Assembly: GCF_000149955.1 (NCBI RefSeq)
Contig: NC_030989.1
Coordinates: 5,103,360-5,167,359, forward strand
DNA from: Fusarium oxysporum f. sp. lycopersici 4287
Taxonomy: Eukaryota; Ascomycota; Sordariomycetes; Hypocreales; Nectriaceae
DNA: 64,000 nt
Reading direction: 5' to 3'
Shown here: one piece after another, positions 54,324-64,000 of the stretch
How the letters are laid out: each line of letters starts with the position of its first letter
Position numbering within the stretch: the first letter of the stretch is position 1
Notes under the pieces: generated by a model
What the model was told of the DNA's origin: nothing
The model's database searches: none
The model's input: only the letters and a program-made list of their open reading frames with translations
Position numbers and translations under genes: made by a program

Positions 54324-57300
54324 TAAGCTAAGGCTTGTCTAGCCAACATGGCTCGAGTTGGTGACAGGGAAGCCTTTCCAGGGAAAGATAAAGGGGACGT
54401 AGGCTGATAATCACAGCCCCATTCATTAACTCAATTGTCGCTCATTACCTCAACACAAATAAACTGTGGCTACAGGTTTCTCACTATTTCTCTATTTATC
54501 GTGGCATTGCTCTTGGCTTGAAGTTGCGTTAGGACATTATTTGACTCAAGTCAGAGTCTTTCATTGGTATGGTGGTCATGCCTGAATTATGTCCTGCCTT
54601 CTAGCGGCCAACAGATCGAGGTCGAGCTCTTCGATCCAAGAGACCATGACCCCAATAGCTGCAAAGTCTGCTATGCTCCTGTAGTCTTTGCCTCTCCTCC
54701 ACCTACCTAGTACAAACCTTAAGATAACTAATAGTGTGATGAATGGGGTTTCAAACAGGGAAACTAGTCCGTACTAGGTTTATGTTTGCAGATGGCGAAG
54801 GGCGTTAAACGAAATGAGTTAGTTATTATATCTCTTAATAATTAAGTAATGCTTATTAGGCTTATTAATATAAAGAAGTCTTATTGACAGCTAGTGAGCT
54901 AAGTTCTATCTACTGCGAAATGAATCTGTATATATAATAGGTGGCTTACGGCGAGTCGTGAGTCTGTATTGTGAGGCGGTTTGCAAGGCTTAAGGAATGT
55001 TCTGGATAAGGCGTGAGCCACGTCATAATTGGTTAAAATAAGGTGAGGTATATGTAATGTAAGCGCCTTTTAGTATTAGGTTATAATAAATAGTTTGGCT
55101 TAGACTAGGTTAGGCCAGGTTAGGACTATTAAACCTAACTTAGATTATCTATTATTCTTTTTTTATTCTCTAGGATTTATTACCCCTCTTCTTAGAGATA
55201 TTACCTTAGGCTAATCCTATTTAAGACTTAAAATCTAATTAAATAAGTAGCCTTAATCTATAAGTATAAAGAAGATATTTTCCTTATCCTTAGAAGGCTA
55301 AATGCCCTCTTTATTATCACCTAGTTAAGGTAATTACTACTAAGGCTTTAACCCTAAAAGACTATATTAAAATAAGCTAAGAACCTTAACTTCTATTATA
55401 AGATAAGCTACTATATAATTATTATTAATAATAATTAACCTAGTTATAGTTATCTAATCTTAGTAGTTAATAACTATATAATAAGTCCTCTAATAGATAT
55501 TAATAGGCTTAAGTTTAAGTATATCCTTGTTTTATATTCCTTCCTGCAGTATTATAAAATTATAAGAAAATACCTACTATATATTAATAAATTATAATTA
55601 ATATAGCAGGTTAATCTCGCGATCTTTAGTTACTATATATAGCTTCTTAGTATTAAGAAAGATATATCCCTTATTAAATATATAATAGGCTAAATAAAGG
55701 CATTAAAAGACCTAGCTAATCGCTTAAAATAGGGTTAAGGCATATGAAGGTAATAACAGGCCTTTATTAATAGCATTATATTAGGCAGCAGTTATAATCT
55801 ATACTAGGTATAGTTTATAGAGTTAAAATACGCAGTTAAGTTAGTTAAATTAATAGTATAAATATTCTATTATAAGAATTAAGGGCTATTGCAGGGTAAA
55901 GGAGAGGAAGTAAGAGGGAAAAAAGGGGGGAAAAGATAAATTAAGAATAGAAGGTTTTAGCATTTAGGGAAAAACTATAAATATTAGCAGCCTAAGGCTG
56001 GCTTAGTAAGTTAGTAATAAATTAGATTAGGTTAAAAGATAATATAGTAGGAGAAATATAAGTTAAGGATAAATATAGTTAAATAATACTTAGGAAAATA
56101 TAAATATAATTATCTTTAAGATTATTACTTAAATTAAAAATATAATTATATAAATAAATATAAAAAATATATTATTTAATTTATAAAATATTTCTTTAAT
56201 TATTAAAGAATTATAAAAAATTTTCTTAATATTTAAAACTAATATTTAATAGCCTATATAAGCTAATAAAATTCTAAATTAAAATTCTAATTTTTCTATA
56301 AGCTTTATAATATATTAATATTATTTTTAAATATTTATTAGCTATTTTATTTCGTCTTTTATAGTATTTTTTAGGTTTATTATCTCTTATTTTATTAGCT
56401 CCTCCTATCTCACCCTTTTATGCATATCTCACGGTTTTGTGCCCAACTAAGCTTGCTTAGTTGCCCCCCCCCCGGCTCGAGCCAACGGGTAACTTTGTTT
56501 GCGATCCAGCGCCCATCATCAATTTGTTATGTAGAACGAACTGCTCTTGTGCACGATTTTACAAATCAGTCAGGACGTCGCAAGTGGGTACTCGCAGGGG
56601 TATTCGCTTTTAAACAAGCGTTCATTAGTTCACGAGCAAACAGCAGGGATACCATGCATTTTAAACGATTACTGATTGGTTGCTGTGAAGCAGGGGAGAG
56701 AGCCCGCTTGAATAGCTGCTTACCCTATATACACTTTAAGGTCAACTTTTTAGCCGTTATAGGTCGCCTCGAATAGAAAAAATGCATTTTCTTCGATTAA
56801 ATTAACTGATAGAAGTTCTTACTACAGCGTGGTATATTTTTTAGTCCGCGTATCACTACGGTTGGAAGGTGTTGCGTCGAGATCTGCTTTTTTGCTCTGT
56901 TTGAACACAGGTCAACCCTGACCCCTCCGACCATCATAGATTATAACCCCAAGGTATGGGCCGCGTTTCACATTGCATAGTGGAAGTGATATGCGACATC
57001 AGATCGACCTGGCCGCCCCGCACACAATCGTTAAGTGGGGAAAAAAGTACGAAAACGTGGGGGGCAGTGGGCACGGGTAGAGCCTCTCGAGGATGATCCT
57101 CTGGAGACAGATCTCTTGAGCTCTAAAGTGCCTCCACATCTACAGTATTATGTATACGCTGTTGCCTTGATTAATCTATAGAATAATGTATGTGTGTGAA
57201 AAGAGTTTATATCCTAAAGGCTGTGCAGCTCAATCAGATCACTCGCAAAATAATACTTAGGCTTAGACTGATACATGCTTGAAGTAGTGAAGCAATATTT

Positions 57301-57835
57301 ACTTACTACTGTGCCTGTCGAGCAACAAGACTTGTGGCTTCGGCGTACGACATGGGAGCGCTTCTCTTCGGAGACGGTCCTAACCCCGAAGGCTGTATAA
57401 GTGTGGCAAGAGAAACGTGTCTTGAAAAGATCCTCCGTCCTGCCCGCGTTTAGCCTAACTCATAGGTTTCAGGCCGGAATAATCATCAGGTATGTCCTAA
57501 AGCCGAGCCCCTCTGCAGGGATCGGGTTTCCTTGGCCGGAATAATCATCAGGTATGTCCTAAAACCGAGCCCCTCTGCAGGGACCGGGGTCTTCTTAGAA
57601 GTCAACAAAGAAAACCCCACCAACGGGCTCGTGTCTTGTCGACCAGCTACCAAAATGACGTACGTCAGTCAGACTTAATATAAGTAAGACCAAGAGCACA
57701 GGATGGAATTCGCGAGGAGGACTTAATTTATGGTGAAATCATTCGTCCCACGATAGCGACACACACACCGATAGTTACAGCGACAGACTAAACTTTCGCA
57801 TAAACTCTCACGGATTGATACAAAGCCTAGCAGTC
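54324..57835. other. Gene-poor region with large AT-rich decayed block
   Basis: From about 54820 to 56400 the DNA is a long AT-rich, stop-rich block, the clearest RIP-type relic in the window; no open frame or family can be read. An open frame at 56420-56776 (+) has no recognisable feature, begins just before a poly-C run at 56464-56474 and is not called. The rest is ordinary composition and includes the 62-bp tandem repeat described separately. Confidence 0.5.
57472..57595. repeat. Two tandem copies of a 62-bp unit with internal hairpin
   Basis: Copies start at 57472 and 57534, each with GGCCGGAATAATCATCAGG, then TATGTCCTAAA and CCGAGCCCCTCTGCAGGGA. They differ at only a few bases. Within each unit CCGAGCCC and GGGATCGG (GGGACCGG in copy 2) can pair as an imperfect hairpin. 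They lie about 240-365 bases upstream of the SDR gene start, so they may be a duplicated regulator site. Confidence 0.7.
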
Positions 57836-59213
57836 ATGGCGCGGACCCTTCTTACTGGTGGAAGTGGCTTTATTGCCGCTCACATTCTAGATGCGCTGCT
57901 TAAACGCGGGCATTCTGTTGCGACCACCGTCCGCTCACAGGAAAAGGCAGAGCAGATCAAAGCATCCCACCCGGGTGTCTCAAAGGAGAATCTGGAGTTT
58001 GTGATTGTGCCTGATATTTCCGCGCCTGATGGTAGGCTACATGTTTATTTATCCCTTTTGGTCGATTTGTTTTCCCTTTTGAACGGCCCACGTGAGCTAA
58101 CTGGTGAACTCTATATAATATCCAGCCTTCGACGAGGCGGTTGTTTCTGATCCACCTTTCGAGGCTGTGATCCATACAGCCAGCCCGTTCCATTTCCGTG
58201 TTCAGGATGTTAAGAAGGATCTCCTGGATCCAGGTATGTGCCCCAGATTTCCCAAAATTCCACCTGGAAGACTACTTGCTTATGAGATTGCTCTTCAGCT
58301 CTCAACGGTACTGTTGGTCTCCTCAAGGCCGTCAAAAACAATGCTCCGTCAGTCAAGCGAGTGGTGGTTACATCTTCGGGCGCCGCAATCCTGGACTTTT
58401 TAAAGCCTCAGACATATATTTTCACAGAGGTAACAGCTTTATTGATGTCTAAAAACTTATACCCTTACCCATGCTAACCTTAACCAAGGCGGATTGGAAC
58501 AACATGACCTGGAAAGAGGCTACTTCCAACCCCCTTAATGCCTACCGCGCAAGCAAAGTTTTCTCTGTAAGTTCACAGTTTCAACGCCTAGGTTCGACCA
58601 TCACGCTGACTACTCTATCATTAATTAGGAGAAAGCTGCATGGGACTTTGTGGAAAAGGAGAAGCCCCACTATTCCCTCACAAGTGTAAGCTAGACAAAA
58701 TAATCCAGAACACTATCAAAAAGGTCCAAGTACTTAACACTCACACACATTATTACTTGTCAGATGAACCCACCCATGGTCTACGGTCCTATAGTTCATC
58801 ATATCAAGGATCTTGATGGACTGAATACTTCCAACGAGCGCATTCGGGACATTGCCTTTGGTAAAGCAAAGGATAGCTGCCCATTCACTGGGATATTCCT
58901 GTGGGTGGACGTCCGTGACCTGGCATTGGCACACGTTCTAGCAATTGAGAAACCTGAGGCAGCTGGCCAGCGTTTCTGTGTTTCTCCAGGACAGTACTCC
59001 AACAAGGACATTGTGGAATGTATCCGGGAAGAATTCCCTGAACTTCGAGACGGTTTGCCGACGGGAGACGCATTGAAGCCAGGTGATTTCCCTCCCACAG
59101 GATGGTATGGGTATGATAATACCAAGTCCAAGGAGGTCTTGGGTATCAGCTATCGACCATTGAAGGATTGTATTGTCGACACGGTGAACAGTCTTAAGAC
59201 GTTTATTAAATAA
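57836..59213 (+). CDS. Extended SDR, NADPH-dependent aldehyde/ketone reductase (GRE2/DFR-like), six exons
   Basis: Exons 57836-58031, 58126-58233, 58299-58429, 58489-58566, 58629-58685 and 58764-59213 sum to 1,020 nt, 339 residues. The N-terminal nucleotide motif is TLLTGGSGFIAAHILD. The active site follows family order: VVVTSSGAAIL for the Ser and AYRASKVFSE for Tyr-x3-Lys. NPPMVYGP and WVDVRDLALAH are typical of the dihydroflavonol-reductase/GRE2 group, which reduces aldehydes and ketones such as methylglyoxal using NADPH. It is presumably cytosolic. Acceptor sequence before exon 4 is CCAAG, a non-preferred AAG. Upstream lies the tandem 62-bp repeat. Confidence 0.92.
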
Positions 59214-59826
59214 AGGCGAAGGCAGAGGAGATAGCATTTGAAATATAAGTAAGGTGAAGCTTGCTAGAGATTGCATTAGAATTAGTCGTCAGCTATCAGA
59301 TTGATGATGTCACTACCCATGCATAAGGCACGTAACCACATCAATAAGTGCAAATAGGGATCGGGTTGCGAGGATCTGTCAAATTTGAGTGTCGGCCAGA
59401 AAATACGATCGAAATCCGCCAAAAATCGACCGCGTCAAAGGACAAGTCAAAACCTGCATCAAACGGTAGCCAAAGGCGTAATGAATTTGCCAATGGGTAT
59501 CGTGAGCCTTTTTATACACATATGCACCTTTGCATTCACTTTCTTTACCATTTTTCGTAGTCAATCCATCTCCTGACCAAACCCTGCCAAAATGTTGCTT
59601 ACGAAATGGTTTTGTACCCTTGTCGGTGGCTTACAACAAGCGACCAATGTCGTTGCGAATAAACGCGGACGGTATCCTTGTCTTTCGGCTTGAGCCAATA
59701 CGATGGAGAATAAATGCGGTCGCTCGCCCCACTCTGCACGAGAGGAAACACGAAGACACGTGAAGCTCACGGTTGGAGCAAAGTCGTCCCTCCGTCATCA
59801 GCATCGGTCAAGTACGATAAGGCGCG
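59214..59826. other. Intergenic region, nothing recognised
   Basis: A gap of about 610 bases with only short overlapping open frames. None shows a motif or a homologous look. Confidence 0.35.
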
Positions 59827-60174
59827 ATGGCCTCACGGCTTCGCCTACCCGCCGAGATAAAGGTCTTGATCTTTCGGGAACTTGCATCAGAGGATCTCCT
59901 CCCCATCCGACTAGCATGCAGACTATTTCGCGATTTGGCGGCCCCTCTATTCATTGACTCTTATTTCAAGACATGGCACGTTATGTTGGAGAAACGAAGC
60001 CTGAAGACCTCCCAGTGCCAATATTGCAGCCTCTCTGTTACAGATCAATTCCTGGCCGGGGTCCGAATTTACTTGAGCGAGCGCTGGCGGAACTTTAGTG
60101 TTATATTGGCTTATATTGTCTTTGACATCTTTGATACGGTTTTACGTTACCATTTCTTCCGATCTAAGAAATAG
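59827..60174 (+). CDS. Small F-box-like protein, probably truncated
   Basis: A 115-residue frame starting MASRLRLPAEIKVLIFREL. Residues 5-45 match an F-box: LRLPAEIKVLIF, then PIRLACRLFRDLAAPLFI. F-box proteins recruit substrates to SCF ubiquitin ligases, normally through a long C-terminal domain; here only about 70 further residues remain, with a hydrophobic stretch (VILAYIVFDIFDTVL) that looks unlike such a domain. An AT-rich decayed block starts about 150 bases downstream, so the gene is likely a fragment cut by decay. An intron that I did not see could also extend it. Confidence 0.55.
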   Translation: MASRLRLPAEIKVLIFRELASEDLLPIRLACRLFRDLAAPLFIDSYFKTWHVMLEKRSLKTSQCQYCSLSVTDQFLAGVRIYLSERWRNFSVILAYIVFDIFDTVLRYHFFRSKK

Positions 60175-62289
60175 AGCATCCCAAAGAAGGCGAAGAAGGT
60201 ATAATCTGGCCCCAAACTTGCAGCTTTCGAAGAGACAAGAACTGCCACCGTCGCACTACCAGCTAAGGCAAATAGGAATGCGCAGTTTACGAGTGCATTA
60301 GGTAAAGAATGGCCTATGGTCTGAATATGGCAGCCACCCTGTACCTAGAACAGTACTTTAATATTTTCTTTTGCATATTATATGCAATAAGCATATGCAT
60401 AAGAAATCCCTTAAGCTTACCTGTCTTTATCTAATTAATTATTTCTTAACTGCTAAGCATATCTAGAAAATCTAATTTAATACTTTCTCTATAATTAAGT
60501 TAATAAAACCCTTATATAAAGTATCTAAACATTCCTTTAATACCTTAACCTGCTTATTATCCTCTAAGGTTAATTTACTAGTCTAGGTAAATCTTATTTT
60601 ATAGGCATTTATAATATTAAGTTTAGCACTCCTATAAGACTTTATATCTTATAAATTATCTTATTTTACCTAGAAGTATAGATAATATATCTTAGGGTTA
60701 ACTATCTTAAGAATCTCTTAAATAATTATTATAGGAAATTCTAAGAAAAAGAAAATATAAATAAAACTAATATTAAACCTCTTTAAAGAAGAATAAGTAT
60801 AATTAGGTATTTAAAGCTTCTTAGACCTAAAGGCAGCTAAGAGAGCTTATATCTGCCTGGCTGGTATATTAATTATTATAGAGTATTTTATAATTTTTTA
60901 AAGTATATTTAAAAATAAACTTAGCTTATAAGTTAGGCTTAGCTAGGATATTAGGGAGGGGAAGGATAAGGCATACCTCTAGATAGTTAAGTTAATTAGT
61001 TAAAATATAAAATATAAAAAGTTTTTATTATTTATATTAATTAGTATAAGTAATCTTTTTTTATCTTATAGTAATAAAGTAGTTTTTATATTATAAGATA
61101 TTAATAGGTTTTAAAGAAGATATATTATATTATTATAGCCGTAGTTTAGCTATATTTTATCCGGAATATAGAGGCTTGGCCTCTAGACTGTCTGGATGCT
61201 AGGAGTGCTAAAGTATTTAAAGGATCTTAAATATCTGTTTTACTAAGGAATTTCGCTAAAGGAATAAATTAAAAATCCATAAGTACTATAAGGTCTATTT
61301 ATAAGGCGCTTAAGATAATAAATATATTTAGACTTTAATATTACTAAGTATATTTATTAGGTAAAATCTTATTAACCTTTTAAAATTAATTTTTAATCTT
61401 ATACTTATTATTAGCCTAATATAAAATATAATTATATAGCATAGCTTTTCTTTTTATATCTATTAGAATTTTTTATAAAACTAAGGCTATAGCTTTTATT
61501 ATATATTAGCCCTTATCTTAAACTTACTACCCCTAGTAAATATCTAAGTGTTACGATTCGTGCCCGTAACACTAAGCCTATAATGCCTTAAAGGCTATTA
61601 AAAGTTAATTATATTATTAATACTCCTATTAATAGTATTTCAGCTATTATTACCTCTTATAGGGGCAAGTTTCTTTAATTTCCTTATATAAAAATATCTA
61701 TATTAGAGGGCTTTAGGATTAGCTCTATCTATATTATCTGGTTTAATAATAGCCTAAATAGAGGCAGTTAGAATAAGCCAGTTCAGGAGCTCCTTATTAA
61801 GGCCAATAGAGCTCTATGTACTCCGCGCTAATAGGTATCTAAGGAGCATATTTAGAACTCTAAGTCCTTCTCTGGCCTTTTTTTTAGAAAAGGTTAGTAA
61901 GAACTAAACAAGGTAGATGACGGAGCTGCAAAGGACAGTCTAACGGCTTACCTTGAATCTATGTATAGTGGCTGTATGAATGCCGTCGTTGACAAGCTTT
62001 GCAAACAGCCTGACCGCTATAATAAGTAGTGACTCCATGTCGCTTCATTTAAGCAACTAGCCGACTAGGTTCATCTATAATTATTTGCTGCATCTCAAGT
62101 CAACTCCCGCGTATAATTCGTCTTTCGTCCCCATAAAGATTCTTCTTCCATGATATTGCTCTTATCCGCGACTACTTCGTTGGTCTCTGTTTAGGTGACC
62201 TAGTTCAATTCCAACTCCCAAATCAGTATGATCCTGGTCTTCATCCGTGTCTGCGCCTCTAAGTGGCCTCTGCATCCCCGCCTCATTAA
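60175..62289. repeat. AT-rich, RIP-like decayed block with transposon-like remnant
   Basis: From about 60350 to 61780 the DNA is AT-rich and stop-dense. A perfect 9-bp inverted repeat AGTGTTACG/CGTAACACT at 61547-61573 lies in it and resembles the TGTTAC...GTAACA ends of LTR elements. From 61780 to 62289 the composition returns to normal but no gene is recognised. Confidence 0.5.
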
Positions 62290-63604
62290 TCACGTTCGAG
62301 CTCGTTGGTCCTGCGCCCAATCCCGCAAGATTTTATGACTAGTCATGTAGAAAATAACAGCATTCCATACACCCTGGAGTGGCAGAAGGGCTACAGTCGC
62401 AACCTGGTACGGAAAAGGAGAACTACCATACAGGAAGCTATGAAAGCGGTTGATAGAAACCGGTGTCCACGAAACGACGACACTCAAAGTGAAGAGAAAC
62501 GTAGCTCTTAAATATACCCTCTTTACAGGGTCCTCGAGGCGGCATTTAAATACAAGGGTTCTTGCTGCAATTATGCCGCGTTGTACTCGAGCTTTTCGCG
62601 GAGTGGATTTGAGCGACGTGGTTGTCGACAAATATTGATTCGGTGTTTCGTGTAGCGAGGTTTCCAGAAGCCCCAAGGTTAGCTGCGTGTGTGCTGGCGC
62701 AGGCAGAGAAACGGGGGAGACTGGCCCGCGAGTGACGTGGAATTCAGTGACAACCACCGGATATACAGTGTTCTCGGGGTGGGAGCGTGTTGCAGTGTTG
62801 GTTAAGCCCTGGGTCGTGTCAACTAAAAGTCATGTCGGGGACGAGCACATAGGTTACCATTGAATTCGACAGGTTGCGGACTTGGTTCCTCGAATGAAAT
62901 ATATGGTATCCAACGATGAAGTTCAAGACGACTGATCCAACGAGAAGAGGCCATACAAAGGTGAAAGAGGCGAAGATGCGAACGTTTGACCAATTATCAC
63001 TGACGCTGCACCAAATCTATGCAATAGTTAATGCGAGTATTCCAGTTGTTAGGCAACAAAAATAAACCCACATATGCTTGGCCATAAGCAGGACCATGAG
63101 CTGGTGTTGAAATGAAAAGTAACGTAAAAGCGATAGTAAATGGTCCTCCGAAGCAGACAACGCACTGGCCCCGGGCCATGGTCCGGTCCCAGTGGAGTGG
63201 TTATGGTGGAGTGGACTTTTTCATCATTGATAGCCATTCCAAGTGCCCACCATGCATCGGATTGTATGAACCTAATCGATGCGTCAGTATCGCTGGTGCT
63301 GGGAGTTCAACTTCAGGATATTATGTGTAACAACAGAGGTATCTCACATCTGAAGCATAAAGGCCTGCGCCTTGCAAAGCGCAGAATCTTGGCCTGCTGC
63401 GAGTCCATCTCTGGCGATGATACAAGCGATGCTTGCGCCGAGGTTGGCGATGCTCGCCATGATAATGAAGGTATTCCGAGGGTTCTGAAGACGCGCCATG
63501 AGCCCATAAGCAATGAAGATGAGAAAAACGGCGACAAGGCTTAAGCAGCCTCCGATCCGCTCCAGAAGTGCAAGCGTATGGGCCTGGCTTGGCGTCGGTG
63601 CCAT
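62290..63604 (-). CDS. Seven-helix G-protein-coupled receptor (cAMP-receptor-like / Git3-type), five exons
   Basis: Minus-strand exons 63604-63348, 63271-63217, 63164-63072, 63016-62858 and 62808-62290 sum to 1,083 nt, 360 residues. The start MAPTPSQAHTLALLERIGG leads into a first helix, then PRNTFIIMASIANLGASIAC, MFIQSDAWWALGMAIN, CFGGPFTIAFTLLFIS, IWCSVSDNWSNVRIF and a helix ending VGYHIFHSRNQVR. A long third cytoplasmic loop follows (about 110 residues), then RATFLFTLSVVVSWTPVSINR and a last helix, VALLPLQGVWNAVIFYM. These blocks match fungal CrlA/Gpr-type receptors that signal through heterotrimeric G proteins. The loop after GMAIN is very short because the intron 63165-63216 starts with a weak GTCCAC donor; about 20 residues seem missing there. 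Confidence 0.78.
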
Positions 63605-64000
63605 TGCTGTCGACTCACACCCACGATCATATGATACATTGTGCGGGAAGGGAATCGAGGAAAATAAGTGAAGACAGTCGTCGTGAATCTCCAGCGGCTC
63701 ACTTTCTTATTAGTCGCCGGAAACCAGTATCCGTATTGTACCATGGCGTATGCAGTAAGAGAAGATGGAGGGCCGAGATGCTCACTCTTTATGAATGATT
63801 GGTTTATAAGCCAAAAACCTGTAACCACTCGCTTGGCTAAAGGTGCCTCAGTAGCGATATGGCTCCCACACTGTCAACCACTTCTGCTGTGCGCCGTATC
63901 TGCTGTGACAAGGGCGAAGCTTACAGGCACTAGACAGTAAACAAATCCTTCAACGAATATGGTTTCTGAGTCTTGACCGTACTTACTTCCCCAGGCCGAC
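63605..64000. promoter_or_regulatory. Upstream region of the GPCR gene
   Basis: The last 400 bases lie upstream of the minus-strand receptor. Short overlapping open frames exist on both strands without features. No further gene can be supported before the window ends. Confidence 0.35.

Noticed and set aside
56420..56776. Plus-strand open frame of 118 codons after the AT-rich block
   Set aside because: It starts beside a poly-C run, has no recognisable domain, no plausible promoter and no codon pattern like the neighbours.
1..64000. tRNA genes, CRISPR arrays, bacterial-type operons
   Set aside because: I saw no cloverleaf with TTCRANTC-type box, no regularly spaced repeats and no ribosome-binding sites; the gene structure is eukaryotic throughout.

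Overview
The window looks like nuclear DNA of a filamentous ascomycete, most likely a Sordariomycete of the Fusarium/Hypocreales type. Evidence: genes with many short introns (about 46-100 nt, GT-AG, CTAAC-like branch sites), Zn2Cys6 regulators, MFS permeases, GH78 rhamnosidase, secreted Thr/Pro-rich proteins, a fungal GPCR, and several very AT-rich blocks holding only stop-riddled relics, as repeat-induced point mutation (RIP) leaves behind. No rRNA, tRNA or CRISPR array was recognised. Species assignment is inference.

Layout. 0-3 kb: a five-exon epoxide-hydrolase-like alpha/beta hydrolase, then a broken GT2 polysaccharide-synthase gene. 3-8.4 kb: a GH78 alpha-L-rhamnosidase followed by an MFS sugar permease, with a perfect GCCGGC-containing inverted repeat between them. 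9-23 kb: a metabolic block on both strands with a Zn2Cys6 regulator, a large amidase divergent from an agmatine deiminase, a second (CTF1-like) regulator with an incomplete zinc cluster, a phytanoyl-CoA-dioxygenase-like protein, an enoyl-CoA hydratase ending in AKL and a thioesterase-like protein. 23-29 kb: an ankyrin protein, a 1,179-residue mucin-like secreted protein and a hydantoinase-B relic. 31-39 kb: a MARVEL-type membrane protein, a 1,130-residue aromatic-acid-exporter-like protein and a secreted SMP-30/gluconolactonase-like gene carrying one in-frame stop. 40-43.3 kb: convergent genes for both subunits of succinyl-CoA ligase, alpha intact and beta with two apparent single-base frameshifts. 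45-48 kb: relics of a single-pass cysteine-rich membrane sensor and an NB-ARC protein. 48.5-51 kb: a six-exon FAD-linked oxidoreductase. 51-60 kb: mostly gene-poor, with a small four-exon gene, a tandem 62-bp repeat, an extended-SDR reductase and a small F-box protein. 60-64 kb: an AT-rich relic block, then a seven-helix receptor.

Gene models were assembled by hand from donor, branch and acceptor signals. For the epoxide hydrolase, both regulators, PhyH-like protein, hydratase, transporter-like protein, SCS alpha, FAD enzyme, SDR, small four-exon gene and GPCR the summed exon lengths are divisible by three, which supports the models. The pattern of intact accessory genes between decayed ones is typical of a fast-evolving accessory or subtelomeric segment. 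Likely functional groupings are rhamnoside uptake plus hydrolysis, amidine/amide nitrogen catabolism, a possibly peroxisomal acyl-CoA set, and an extra succinyl-CoA ligase pair.
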